Assembly: GCF_020700235.1 (NCBI RefSeq)
Contig: NZ_CP085301.1
Location: 2,108,001 to 2,172,000 of the forward strand
DNA: 64,000 nt
Direction of reading: 5' to 3'
From: Haladaptatus pallidirubidus
GTDB taxonomy: Archaea > Halobacteriota > Halobacteria > Halobacteriales > Haladaptataceae
The translations under genes and the position numbers were made by a program. Shown piece by piece: positions 46,187 through 55,029 of this stretch. Every line of letters starts with the position of its first letter. The first letter of the stretch is position 1. Below the pieces are notes generated by a model that made no database searches, was not told where the DNA came from, and worked only from the letters and a program-made list of their open reading frames with translations.

Positions 46187-46381
46187 TTAGAAGAATTGAG
46201 AGTCCCAGTATATAATGAGGATAGACGCCCACAAAGCGCCAGCACGGAACGTAAACGCGAAGAATTGGATCGCGATAAACACCAAGAGGAATCCGATAAG
46301 AAGCGAGATAAGCGACACTTCCGTCAGTCGAATTGGACCAAGTGAATAGGGTAGGTGAGTAAGAGAGCGGTCCGGTGCCAT
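46187..46381 (-). CDS. Small membrane protein
   Basis: 64 aa with two hydrophobic helices (VSLISLLIGFLLVFIAIQFF, AGALWASILIIYW). No family recognised. The AT-rich upstream region is compatible with a promoter. Confidence 0.5.
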   Translation of the reverse strand: MAPDRSLTHLPYSLGPIRLTEVSLISLLIGFLLVFIAIQFFAFTFRAGALWASILIIYWDSQFF

Positions 46382-46450
46382 ATCATGTTATGCAACACTC
46401 ATCGATATGACGCCCGCTAGTTATTTATTCTTACCACTTTTATTTGGAAT

Positions 46451-46879
46451 ATGGATTCAAATCTCTTCATAACTGGATTTACGTTTTTCTGGCTCCCTGC
46501 TCTCAGTACACTACTCCTAGGATACTGGGTCTATCTTGATGCCTCCATTCGGGGTAGCGACGCAGCTCTTCTTTGGGCCGTCTGTTGTACCGCATTTCTC
46601 CCGTTGATTATTGGATACCTGCTCCATCGCAGTGAGATCGGAGGGCGTCCTGAGCCAGCTAACCGCCGCGAACGCATTCTTGGCACATACCTCGCTGCCC
46701 ACGTTTTTGCCGCTCTCATCGTTACATTAATTCCGCAGTTGCAACTGTCCAGACCAATGTTTTATTTCGGCGCGTTACTAGTCGGATTGCTTCCTGGCTA
46801 TTGGCTCGTCTGGAATCGTGGGTGGGCTCAACTTCGGCGTGAATTTGGATGGAGTCATCCCTCTGAATCAGTAACCTGA
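46451..46879 (+). CDS. Four-helix membrane protein of unknown function
   Basis: 142 aa with segments FFWLPALSTLLLGYWVYLDA, LLWAVCCTAFLPLIIGYLLH, YLAAHVFAALIVTLIPQLQL and a last helix ending LLPGYWLVWNRGWAQLRREF. A zinc-ribbon-less phospholipase_D-nuclease-N-like or generic membrane protein; no firm family. Followed 58 bp later by another membrane protein on the same strand. Confidence 0.55.
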   Translation: MDSNLFITGFTFFWLPALSTLLLGYWVYLDASIRGSDAALLWAVCCTAFLPLIIGYLLHRSEIGGRPEPANRRERILGTYLAAHVFAALIVTLIPQLQLSRPMFYFGALLVGLLPGYWLVWNRGWAQLRREFGWSHPSESVT

Positions 46880-46936
46880 GGGAGTTCGTCTCATTGGTTT
46901 TGAGAATAATTTATTTACTATATTGACTATACCCGA

Positions 46937-47314
46937 ATGGCTGTTCGTGGCACCCTGGCTCTCCGGATCTTCTTCTATGCAACGGTCGGTGTCGCCACTA
47001 TCGGTACCGGTCTGGTGATAAGCGATCAATTACTCGGCACAACTTACTGGCCGAATACTGCTGAGTATGGGCAGAACCTCTTCATTTTTGCACTTATGAT
47101 CTATGTACTGACTCCTGATCGTGATATCACGGAACGATGGCAATGGATTGCCACTGTCTCGCTATCGGGAAGCATCTGGCTGATGGTGATTGCTGCCTAT
47201 ACTGACTTAGAGAGCATCCTGATTGTTGTATCGTTCATACTGATTCTTCTTGGAGTCAGGGTTGGCGCCCATAGGAAATACCGACAATGGGCAAATCCAC
47301 CAGCCCAACACTAG
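46937..47314 (+). CDS. Four-helix membrane protein of unknown function
   Basis: 125 aa with hydrophobic segments ATVGVATIGTGLVISDQLLG, NLFIFALMIYVLTPD, ATVSLSGSIWLMVIAAYTD and SILIVVSFILILLGVRVGAH. Its TAG stop overlaps the stop of the opposing gene. Probably co-transcribed with the preceding membrane protein. Confidence 0.55.
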   Translation: MAVRGTLALRIFFYATVGVATIGTGLVISDQLLGTTYWPNTAEYGQNLFIFALMIYVLTPDRDITERWQWIATVSLSGSIWLMVIAAYTDLESILIVVSFILILLGVRVGAHRKYRQWANPPAQH

Positions 47315-47733
47315 GGGACGTTGGTGGATAACCGGAAAAGACCCATCCCGAGTAGTCCACCCAGTGTCCCAAGAACAGCGGCAACCACGGATCCAACACT
47401 GATTGCCCACAGAATCCGGAACGGAAGGCCTGGCATTTCACCAGTGATTCCCATGCCAGCGAGATGGATGCCAAACCCTGCTGCGAGCGCAAAGGAAAAT
47501 ATCCAGACGCGCCGGAGACTGTGATCATTGGCAGCAAGTACCTCACTGCCAACAAGAAGACCGATCGCAAAATACTCTAAACGAAGAAAATGGAATATAG
47601 TCAAGTCAAACCATTTTACCACAGAGAGAAACCCAGCAGAACACACAAACAGTCCAATTGCAATGAGGACGGTCCGAAAGTGATCTCGTCGGTCAGAACC
47701 CGTGGTGAGCGATCGGCTTTCGCTAAACAGCAT
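47311..47733 (-). CDS. Membrane protein of unknown function
   Basis: 140 aa with four helices (TVLIAIGLFVCSAGFLSVVK, YFAIGLLVGSEVLAANDH, WIFSFALAAGFGIHLAGMGI, ISVGSVVAAVLGTLGGLLGM). The convergent stop overlaps the preceding gene. No family recognised. Confidence 0.55.
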   Translation of the reverse strand: MLFSESRSLTTGSDRRDHFRTVLIAIGLFVCSAGFLSVVKWFDLTIFHFLRLEYFAIGLLVGSEVLAANDHSLRRVWIFSFALAAGFGIHLAGMGITGEMPGLPFRILWAISVGSVVAAVLGTLGGLLGMGLFRLSTNVP

Positions 47734-47829
47734 ACCCGTATCTCGTCGAGAAAGAAGATGAATGTTTGCGAGACTGAAAATCGATTTTCAGTCATCACGT
47801 GATTCTGTGCTTACCGAACACATCGTTCA

Positions 47830-48054
47830 GTCTTGGGATGCTTGCCACCAAAGAGCTAGAAGAACCACAAAGCCACCAATGAAGAACGCAATCCCTGTTG
47901 GCCACCCAGTTGGCTCCGGTTGGCCACCAGCTGCGGTCTGAGCCATGAACGGAAATCCCTCAACGAAAGTGTGCACGATTAGACTGAGAAGTGCAAGCGC
48001 ACCAATCGCACCAAAGAACCGTTTGAGTAACGACCGAATCCCTTGCGTGCGTTT
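47830..48054 (-). pseudogene. Remnant of small two-helix membrane protein
   Basis: The open stretch lacks a start (TGA just upstream). It encodes RSLLKRFFGAIGALALLSLI, VEGFPFMAQTAAGGQPEPTG and a second helix IAFFIGGFVVLLALWW. It could be expressed from an internal GTG but is more likely 5'-truncated. Confidence 0.35.
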
Positions 48055-48118
48055 TCACCCCCGACAACAAGGGAGAGCGCTATAAAGTGCACCAATAGGT
48101 AGTACTATTCACTGCGAT

Positions 48119-48127
48119 TTTATATTA
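48119..48127 (+). promoter_or_regulatory. TATA box of the acetamidase gene
   Basis: TTTATATTA lies 28-36 bp before the ATG at 48155, the expected place for a leaderless haloarchaeal promoter. Confidence 0.45.
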
Positions 48128-48154
48128 GTCGAGAACACACCACGACCCGTACAA

Positions 48155-49102
48155 ATGGCTTCCGACCACCACATTACATCATTAGATGAGCATATCCATA
48201 CAACCTGGAGTCGTGATCACGAACCAGTTCAAACAATCGAGTCCAATGATATTGTGACATTTGAATGCCGCGATGCAACGAACAACCGGTTGGACGCAAC
48301 GTCGACTGTTGCCGACGTGTATTCCCTCGCAGACGATTCCACTGGTCACCCATTAACTGGGCCTGTCGCCGTGGCTGATGCCCAGCCAGGAGATATACTT
48401 GCGGTCGAACTTCTCGAATTCCAGCACGAGGGGATTGGCTTTTCGTACTTTTACCCCGGTGAGGAGAAATTGGGATTGCTCCCCGAGGATTTCCCCGACC
48501 CCGGTCTGCACGTCTGGGAGCTCGACGACGATATCGGGCGGTTTACCAACGGAATTGAAGTCCCGCTCGCTCCGTTTCCTGGCAATCTTGGCGTTGCACC
48601 CGCTGCAGAGGGGAAGCATAGCACGATCCCACCACGTCGTGTCGGGGGAAATCTCGATGTAAAGCATCTCACAGCAGGTTCGACGCTCTATCTACCAATC
48701 GAAGTTGATGAGGCACTGTTTAGTATCGGCGACTGCCACGCTGCCCAAGGCGATGGCGAAGTTTGTGTTACGGGTATCGAAGCGTCGATGACAGTAACCG
48801 TGCGGCTCCGACTCATCTCGGATATGAACATCGAACAGCCGCAGTTTGAGACGGCAGGACCCTTCTCAGGTGGTGACGAGTGTATGTATGCGACGACTGG
48901 TATCAGCGACAATTTGATGGACGCGACAAAGAAGGCCACTCGACATATGATAACTTATCTGCACGAGCGCCACGACTTGACACGAACGGAAGCATATCTA
49001 TTATGTTCAGCAATTGTTGACCTGAAAATCAACGAGGTCGTCGATAAGCCGAATTGGGTCGTCTCGGCGTACGTTCCCCGATCGATCTTCCCGAACCGAT
49101 AA
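48155..49102 (+). CDS. Acetamidase/formamidase family protein
   Basis: 315 aa, FmdA/AmdA family. Hallmarks are TWSRDHEPVQTIESNDIVTF near the start, TGPVAVADAQPGDILAVELL, the strand VGGNLDVKHLTAGSTLYLPI and the active-site segment SIGDCHAAQGDGEVCVTGIE. The family hydrolyses short amides (formamide, acetamide) to ammonia and the acid. Cytoplasmic. Length normal. It would supply nitrogen from amides. It is followed at once by a decayed DUF389 gene. Confidence 0.9.
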   Translation: MASDHHITSLDEHIHTTWSRDHEPVQTIESNDIVTFECRDATNNRLDATSTVADVYSLADDSTGHPLTGPVAVADAQPGDILAVELLEFQHEGIGFSYFYPGEEKLGLLPEDFPDPGLHVWELDDDIGRFTNGIEVPLAPFPGNLGVAPAAEGKHSTIPPRRVGGNLDVKHLTAGSTLYLPIEVDEALFSIGDCHAAQGDGEVCVTGIEASMTVTVRLRLISDMNIEQPQFETAGPFSGGDECMYATTGISDNLMDATKKATRHMITYLHERHDLTRTEAYLLCSAIVDLKINEVVDKPNWVVSAYVPRSIFPNR

Positions 49103-49106
49103 CACC

Positions 49107-49745
49107 GCAGGTTCTTGCGCTTGGCTCAGGGGCAGCTAGTGCGCTCTCATCGCCGGCGCAAGTGCACCATTGGTTGGAGTGATGATTGCAGCCACTCTCA
49201 TTCCACCCGCTGCTGTAGTCGGTCTCGGAATTGCCTATGGTGATCCCGTGCTTGTCGTAAGCGCTAGAATTCTCGTGTTGGTCAACATTCTCTCGATCAA
49301 CTTCGCCAGTTTGGCTGTGCTCTCGATACGTGGCTATCGCCCTGATCACTGGTTTGAAGAGGATCTTGTTCGGCGTACTACACTCAAACGAATTGCAGTA
49401 CTAACCCTGGGGGTTATTGTGCTCTCTTCCTTTCTGGTGGTCACGTCGGTCGATCTCCAGCGGAATGCGAAATTTGAATCAACGGTCAAAACAACTGCCG
49501 AAGAAAGCGGACTCACCGTCCTGTCGATGGATGTTGAGTCAAACGAAACTGTTCTCTCGCCATCCCGATCAAGTTGTGCTACGAGTCGCAACGAACAATG
49601 ACCGGGCTGCAAATGCACTTCGTCGGTAAATTAAACACCAAACCAATATCGATACCTCCGTTGTCATCATCCGTGAAAACGTTAAGACATCCACAGATGA
49701 CCGGATACAGCCGACGGCTCTGGTACCTCCCAAGGGGTTGCTGCA
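49107..49745 (+). pseudogene. DUF389 (TIGR00341) membrane protein remnant
   Basis: Family segments appear in several frames: VLALGSGAASALS, then after a shift LIAGASAPLVGVMIAATLIP and VVGLGIAYGDPVLVV, NILSINFASLAVLSIRGYRP, and near the end DQVVLRVATNNDRAANALRR with VVIIRENVKTSTD. The N-terminal part is gone and at least two frameshifts break the rest. The frame at 49170-49601 is the longest surviving piece. Confidence 0.6.
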
Positions 49746-49884
49746 GTAGGAGTTTGTCCCTGTCTTGCTGGTGGCTTTGACATCAATTGAGAAAGAAATG
49801 AGGATATCTTCGACATTTCCTGTTTTTATCACTCTATCTAATATCGAATTATACGAGCGTGGGAATAAAAACCACAGTAGTAAA

Positions 49885-49960
49885 ATTAGCTCCTGCCAAG
49901 CATGTCTTGGAAACAGGAAGCCCAGTTCGTGCCGCACGAAGCGTGTAGGGCGGGGTAGTT
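49885..49960 (+). mobile_element. Possible 3' end of a lost IS1341 element
   Basis: AKHVLETGSPVRAARSV and a stop, followed by AGGGCGGGGTAGTTCAC, resemble the C-terminal codons and right end of haloarchaeal tnpB elements. No other part of the element is seen. Confidence 0.35.
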
Positions 49961-50142
49961 CACAAGATGATTTTGAGAAGTGAGACCAACTACTGATGCA
50001 AGCGTCACTAAGGATCGCAAATGCAGTATGGAAATCCCAAGTCTATTAAAGGTAATACTTACTCAGGTACCACAAAGAGTCAAGATACCACAGCTCACAC
50101 CAACAAGCTTTCAATTGTGCAACGCGATAGACCTATACTCCT

Positions 50143-51411
50143 ATGACCAGCGAGCAGCACACGATACGCGAGATCTTCCAGCCAAAGCATTGTCAACACT
50201 TCAGTTCGACCGAAGGAACCACCGATACCCTCAGTATTCAGCTTAGTGAAGCTATGGGAACTGTTCTGGATACCGATCCACGCACACTTGATCCACTTTA
50301 CAACGTGATTAACCCCGAAGCCCTCAACGAAATATTTACTTCTAATCCTTCTCACCAATCCTCAACTGAAGTCATCTTCTCATGGCAAGATCATGTGATC
50401 CGAATTCAACAACCAGATGAGATCTACATTACTAACGAGCCACTCGTTCCAGAACTTGACGCAGATCTTCCATTGGCGACTGAATTCGCTGGCGCCCCAT
50501 TCGGATCAACAGATGCGATCTCATACGAGTATGCACCAACCGATGATCTCGGGACAGAGGTTGTCCTCACTGTTGCTAATGCGATTGGCATTAATTCTCA
50601 AGAGATGACAGAACGACTCGCCGATCGGATCAACACAGATGCGCTCAACGAGCTCTTCCAGCCTTTGGCTGACGGTACTCCGCGAACAGATGGTTATGTC
50701 TCGTTCGGATTTGAGGGGTACTTCGTCACCGTTTCAGGAGATGGAGTGATTACACTCCAGTCTGAACTTGCACAACTCAAAGAGCAGGGTGGGAACATTT
50801 TGGTCGTCGGGGACGTTCCTAGTGATGTTTTCAACGCTGAACGTGCCTATCTCATGAACGATCCTGATTCGATCCGCCATGATTTAGTTGCTTTACTCGA
50901 TCGCACTCCGACCGCCTTTCAACGCCAAGCGACACCAGTTCAGCCAGGGCCGAGCAACATTGAGATCTTTGATTATCAAACAGCAGTACGATCAACAGCT
51001 GCGCCAACAAGCAGTCCACAAGAAAAAGTCCAAATTACACCGATCAGTGGAACTCTGACCGATCTCCAAAACACCCTCATTCAATCAGTAGCAATGCAGG
51101 ATGATCTCATAAGAGATAATCGATCTACTGATATACAGGTCTACGTCGACTCACTACAGCCAGTGATAGAAGCGACATCGATCGACATAGGGTCGTTTTT
51201 AACTCCCATCGGTCGTGCTATTCGCGGTGTTGAGGGACTTGGCTATTACACCCTTCCGCATGATCGGGACTCGCTTGCAGTACATGAAATTGAACCCATA
51301 TTCGACGCAGTAATTGAGCTTCGTGTAAGTGAACGCGGTCCCAAGCAACGATGGATTCTTCCACAAACAGGATATACGACAGAGTGGTTCACAATAATCG
51401 AGCGTAGGTAG
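50143..51411 (+). CDS. Double HalOD1 protein with C-terminal signal-output domain
   Basis: 422 aa. Two HalOD1 output domains lie at ~29-90 (LSIQLSEAMGTVLDTDPRTL, PLYNVINPEALNEIF, VIFSWQDHVIRIQ) and ~130-205 (VVLTVANAIGINSQEM, INTDALNELFQPL, VSFGFEGYFVTVSGDG). The remaining ~210 residues resemble the DUF7504-type region of haloarchaeal signalling proteins (GGNILVVGDVPSDVFNAERA). HalOD1 domains are usually single outputs in light or redox signalling, and two in tandem ahead of a third domain is less usual. Cytoplasmic. No kinase adjoins it; a single HalOD1 protein lies at 57.4 kb. Confidence 0.72.
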   Translation: MTSEQHTIREIFQPKHCQHFSSTEGTTDTLSIQLSEAMGTVLDTDPRTLDPLYNVINPEALNEIFTSNPSHQSSTEVIFSWQDHVIRIQQPDEIYITNEPLVPELDADLPLATEFAGAPFGSTDAISYEYAPTDDLGTEVVLTVANAIGINSQEMTERLADRINTDALNELFQPLADGTPRTDGYVSFGFEGYFVTVSGDGVITLQSELAQLKEQGGNILVVGDVPSDVFNAERAYLMNDPDSIRHDLVALLDRTPTAFQRQATPVQPGPSNIEIFDYQTAVRSTAAPTSSPQEKVQITPISGTLTDLQNTLIQSVAMQDDLIRDNRSTDIQVYVDSLQPVIEATSIDIGSFLTPIGRAIRGVEGLGYYTLPHDRDSLAVHEIEPIFDAVIELRVSERGPKQRWILPQTGYTTEWFTIIERR

Positions 51412-51602
51412 CGAAACGAAGTGTAATTTCACCATTTGATAGTTGCTATCGTCTTCCTGTGCTCCAGATGTGATTGCTGCCGGACGTAGTGATTTGTTTT
51501 AAGATATTTCTATGAATTCGTCATCGATATTTTCGATCATGTATCGGCGAAAACTAGTAAAATAGACTCTTTGTTAGAAGAATGATGTCAGGTCGTATCA
51601 AG

Positions 51603-52448
51603 TTACTCCGAGATCTCAACCGATCCTTCGAGCGTTCGGACTGGATACGGCATATCGATTGCCTCGGCATCAAGCCGCTCTTTCACTGCCTGCACTAATT
51701 CTGACCGAATTCGCGTGAAGTTCCCTCGCCCCGGTTCACCAATCCAGAACCGAGTTTGCAATCCAACATACGAATCAGCGAGTTCAGTCACCCGAATATC
51801 GGGTGTTGGGTCTGCAAGAATCTCTTCGTGTTTTTGTGCCTCGTCGAGAATCACGTCTTTTGCGTGATCGATATCATCATCGTAGCCGATCCCAAAGACG
51901 AATTTCTGCCGGAGTTTGTCATAGGCAACTGGATTCTTCACCGCATCATTCGCCAAATCATCGTTTGGAACCGTAATTCGCTCATTATCGAACGTTCGCA
52001 CCCGGGTCACACGTAGGTCGATATCCTCGACCTCTCCCTCGCCGTCACTCCATTCGATCCAATCCCCAATCGTGAATGGCCTGTCTTTGAGGATAAAGAT
52101 TCCAGCAACAAAGTTACCAAGGAGTTCCTGTGCAGCAAACCCGATCGCGAGGACAATAGCACCAGCAAATACACCAAATGCGGCAATCACCCCACCAAAG
52201 CCAGCGACCGTGAATGCGAGGGCAATGGCAAGGACCCAAACGAGAACCCCAGCCACATTCTCGGCGAGGCTCCGAACAGCTGGGTCATGTCCTTGCTCTT
52301 TTAGCACTCGGCTAATCAATGGAATGAGGACGCTCCGCCCGATCAAGTACACGACAACGAGTGTTACGAGGAACAGTGCAGCGGGAATGACATAATTACT
52401 GACAATAGACGAAGTTGAGAGTGTGTTACTTGCCTGCAGTGGGATCAT
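51603..52448 (-). CDS. mscS: MscS-type mechanosensitive channel
   Basis: 281 aa from the ATG at 52448; upstream in-frame starts to 52496 are possible. Three N-terminal membrane helices include the Gly/Ala-rich pore-lining helix AFGVFAGAIVLAIGFAAQEL. It is followed by the MscS beta domain (FTIGDWIEWSDGEGEVEDID, RITVPNDDLANDAVKNPVAY) and a C-terminal alpha/beta domain (DPTPDIRVTELADSYVGLQT). It opens on membrane tension to release solutes after osmotic downshock, useful to a halophile. Single gene. Confidence 0.88.
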   Translation of the reverse strand: MIPLQASNTLSTSSIVSNYVIPAALFLVTLVVVYLIGRSVLIPLISRVLKEQGHDPAVRSLAENVAGVLVWVLAIALAFTVAGFGGVIAAFGVFAGAIVLAIGFAAQELLGNFVAGIFILKDRPFTIGDWIEWSDGEGEVEDIDLRVTRVRTFDNERITVPNDDLANDAVKNPVAYDKLRQKFVFGIGYDDDIDHAKDVILDEAQKHEEILADPTPDIRVTELADSYVGLQTRFWIGEPGRGNFTRIRSELVQAVKERLDAEAIDMPYPVRTLEGSVEISE

Positions 52449-52993
52449 CGAACCCCTATCCAACACTAAATTCAGTACCATGATTCGAATCAACAATCGA
52501 AGAGCCGTTTTATGAACGTTTTGCCCACATTATTCTTCGGACCTTTCATTACTCTCGTTCCCCGCACTCAAATTTCGTACTGCTCGCCATCATCAGTTGT
52601 CGTCGTTTTCTTGATTAGGTCGATCCGTCATCGACTTCAAGAATGCTTCATCGGTTGGTGTTTCCATAGATTCCATTCGCTCATAGTGTCTGAATACTCG
52701 TTTACGAAAGAGTCGAAAATATTGAGCATCTCATCTCGAGTGAGTGATCGTTGCCGTGTTTCTGTCTGTTCCTGCTGTTTCCGTTTGGTCTGCAAGGGCG
52801 GTGTTCAGCACTGCTCCAATGAGCAATACTAATCTGCTGAAATAGAACCACGTAACCAAGAGGAACAGACGTTAAGCGCTTTTGCTGTATCTCGGTTCAG
52901 ACTGACTAGACGACCGATATACTATTTTGAACTGATAAAATTATATTATAGTCATGTTTTATTTCAATTTTAATCATCCCTACAATCGCTCTG
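52449..52993. other. Intergenic region with a possible coding scrap
   Basis: On the minus strand near 52660-52810 an open stretch (RDEMLNIFDSFVNEYSDTMS) looks protein-like but has no start and no family. Otherwise nothing is seen; the part next to 52940 is AT-rich. Confidence 0.25.
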
Positions 52994-53233
52994 CTATTCG
53001 GGTTTCCAGTCCAGTTTAATGGTCACTGATTCACGACTTCCGCGAAGTACGGATGACAATTCTCGAGTGCCGATTTCATAGGCCACAGAGTCTGCTGGTG
53101 AGAGCGTCACCGTTTTGTTCCCGACATCGATGTTGGCGTCTCCACCTTCTCGAAATTCATCTGCAATTGCTTGCAATCGATCAGCGACTTCTTCTCGCGA
53201 GATTTTCTCCTCGTTGAGTATTTTTTCAGACAT
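52994..53233 (-). CDS. Amphi-Trp domain protein
   Basis: 79 aa. EEKISREEVADRLQAIADEF, then VTLSPADSVAYEIGTREL and the terminal IKLDWKPE with the conserved Trp: the amphi-Trp domain, a small alpha/beta fold common in haloarchaea, function not established. Complete and single. Confidence 0.82.
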   Translation of the reverse strand: MSEKILNEEKISREEVADRLQAIADEFREGGDANIDVGNKTVTLSPADSVAYEIGTRELSSVLRGSRESVTIKLDWKPE

Positions 53234-53343
53234 CGTGAGTAGCTATCTCAAATCACTCGGTTAGATGTTTTGGGCGAGTAGTTCGGTTCCAAGCCACTGT
53301 CTGGCGTCACCAACGAATGATTGCTGGTTGAATATACTAGATA

Positions 53344-53745
53344 ATGCAATCGCTGACCTGGAAGGCCTATGAACAACACGGCTGGGACCAGTTCAGAGCA
53401 ACCGCGCGCCATGAAATGATTCACGCCTGGCAGTACCACGAGTTCGGTGAAGCCAATCACGGAGCAACATTCACCCGCTGAATGGACGCCCTCGATACCT
53501 CGCAGCACTGCGAATGCTTCACTGCACCCAAGTGGGAGTTCGTGTGCGAGGACTGTGGCGGTCGGAGTGCTCGGTATCAACGCTCGAAGATGGTGTGCAA
53601 CCCGGAGCAGTACAGCTGTAGCAAGTGTGGTGGGTTGCTTCGTGTCGGGGAAGGCAATAGTCACTGGCTGAATTCCGTTTACGTAGTTCTCGCGCCAAAG
53701 AGGAGATACGAGGAAGGTTTTCACGGACTATCGCTTTCTACTTGA
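53344..53745 (+). pseudogene. SprT-like metallopeptidase C-part with one TGA
   Basis: One frame from ATG 53344 reads LTWKAYEQHGWDQFRATARH, HEMIHAWQYHEFGEANHGAT, FTR, TGA (53479-53481), MDALDTSQHCECF, then WEFVCEDCGGRSARYQRSKM and YSCSKCGGLLRVGEG. The zincin HEMIH and both zinc-ribbon CxxC pairs are intact. The family has Trp at the stop, so a single TGG-to-TGA change explains it. The N-terminal half is missing, as in all C-terminal copies here. Confidence 0.72.
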
Positions 53746-53787
53746 GCCACTTCCATCGCCCTTGTTTGAAATGTAGAAGGCGTCATG

Positions 53788-53806
53788 GTTAGTAACTCAT
53801 ACTAAC
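53788..53806. promoter_or_regulatory. Palindrome GTTAGTA-N5-TACTAAC
   Basis: Perfect 7-bp arms. It lies between the SprT remnant and the tRNA gene and is third in the palindrome family. In order and distance it corresponds to the 20.74 kb site after the other SprT remnant. Confidence 0.45.
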
Positions 53807-53865
53807 ATCAGACAATCCTCGCGAAACTTTCCCCGTTCTCTAGAAGCGGAAAACCCGGAGTGAAA

Positions 53866-53938
53866 GCCTTAGGAGAGATTTGAACTCTCGACCGACTCCT
53901 TACAAAGGAGTTGCTCTGCCAACCTGAGCTACCAAGGC
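53866..53938 (-). tRNA. tRNA-Thr (TGT anticodon)
   Basis: 73 nt on the minus strand. The acceptor stem pairs GCCTTGG with CTAAGGC, the D-loop contains TAGCTCAGGTTGGCAGAGC, the anticodon stem-loop is ACTCC-TTTGTAA-GGAGT with anticodon TGT, and the T arm is AGAG-TTCAAAT-CTCT. CCA is not encoded. No intron. Threonine codons ACA/ACG are read. tRNA genes are common integration targets; no integrase or attachment repeat is seen here. Confidence 0.95.
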
Positions 53939-54128
53939 AGTTTCTTCATCTGGCTCTCCCGGCAAATGGGTTTCCCTTTCAACTGCATTGGTGGCACTTC
54001 TCGTTAGAATGTCCCCGCTGTAATTGATTTTGTCGCCGCGCCCGAACGAACCGTTAGCTTGCCGCTCAGCTTCATTACAATGGAAGCCCCAATCACTTAT
54101 CCGTATCGCAGTCTGACACACTACATAA

Positions 54129-54563
54129 ATGCTACCCGAAGATTTTCAGCAATCACAGTCGGAGAGTACTGACGATCAACCGGCGATCGATTGTGATGCA
54201 TGCCAGTCTGCTCTCTACCCTGATAGTCAGCAGGCCGTGTCATTTCTCCTTCTGGATCACCTTCGAATCCCTGTTCTCGGTTGTAATGACCATCTTGAGC
54301 AGTTCACATCGATCTGTGGACTAACCTCTAACGACACAGCGACGCTCCTCCATCACCACCCCGCTGGTGGTATCTCGTGTCCTGGCTGTCGGTTTGCATC
54401 GTATACTGCGGCCCAATCCCTAGTCCCTGTCCAAGAGGGAGCAATTGTACCCATCGCATGTCCAGAACACCAGTCGAAGATTATTCAGCGATTCCAGACA
54501 GGGCTTCAGACACACCAACAGCTAACGTCTGGTCTCGGTACGACTACTGGCTCCTTACTGTGA
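54129..54563 (+). CDS. Cys-rich haloarchaeal hypothetical protein
   Basis: 144 aa. Several paired cysteines and histidines: CDACQSALYP, LGCNDHLEQF, ISCPGCRFASYTAAQ and ACPEHQSKII suggest a zinc-binding fold. The sequence looks like a conserved haloarchaeal family but I cannot name it. Cytoplasmic. It starts 8 bp after the last base of an upstream AT-rich tract, compatible with a leaderless start. Confidence 0.6.
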   Translation: MLPEDFQQSQSESTDDQPAIDCDACQSALYPDSQQAVSFLLLDHLRIPVLGCNDHLEQFTSICGLTSNDTATLLHHHPAGGISCPGCRFASYTAAQSLVPVQEGAIVPIACPEHQSKIIQRFQTGLQTHQQLTSGLGTTTGSLL

Positions 54564-54739
54564 ATTCTAGCGTGCCCCCGAGAACAAATAAGACTGCAGT
54601 AGGGATGAACGATATACGTCGGCAGTAAGACGGCGTGTACGGTGGCAATCTACGACTACCTCATTGTAGACGAAATAAGGATCATTTCATCAAAGAAGAA
54701 ACCAGAACCTACACAACAATTCCCATTATCAGTGCCTCT

Positions 54740-55021
54740 ATGACACAAACCGTCAACGAACTCCGCAATGAAATTCGACAGACTGTCGGGAGATACGAAC
54801 GTATAGAATCGACGGCTTTCACCAAAGAAGCCCTTGCAGCCCTCTGTACGACTGTGAACTACGATATCGACACGAACAATCTGCCTTCTAAACCCCAGAT
54901 GCGGGCTGGTATCCTGTGGAAAATCGGCGAACTGGACGACGATAGTCCAGACCAGACTTCACAACCATTTCGGAAAACAGAGTTAGAAGCGATTGTAACT
55001 GCTCTGCAAGACGACGAGTGA
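54740..55021 (+). CDS. Conserved haloarchaeal hypothetical protein
   Basis: 93 aa from the ATG at 54740 (MTQTVNELRNEIRQTVGRYE); the frame is open from 54635 but the extension is not family-like. Helical, acidic, with FTKEALAALCTTVNYDID and FRKTELEAIVTALQDDE. It resembles a small haloarchaeal family of unknown function. Same strand as the Cys-rich gene before it. Confidence 0.6.
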   Translation: MTQTVNELRNEIRQTVGRYERIESTAFTKEALAALCTTVNYDIDTNNLPSKPQMRAGILWKIGELDDDSPDQTSQPFRKTELEAIVTALQDDE

Positions 55022-55029
55022 CTTTTCAC

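Noticed and set aside
50095..50358. 87-codon minus-strand frame
   Set aside because: Antisense to the HalOD1 gene start; no family support.
53866..53938. tRNA-Thr as an integration site
   Set aside because: No integrase gene and no direct repeat of the tRNA 3' end were found in the window.
53900..54121. 73-codon minus-strand open frame
   Set aside because: It overlaps the tRNA-Thr gene and has no protein family character.
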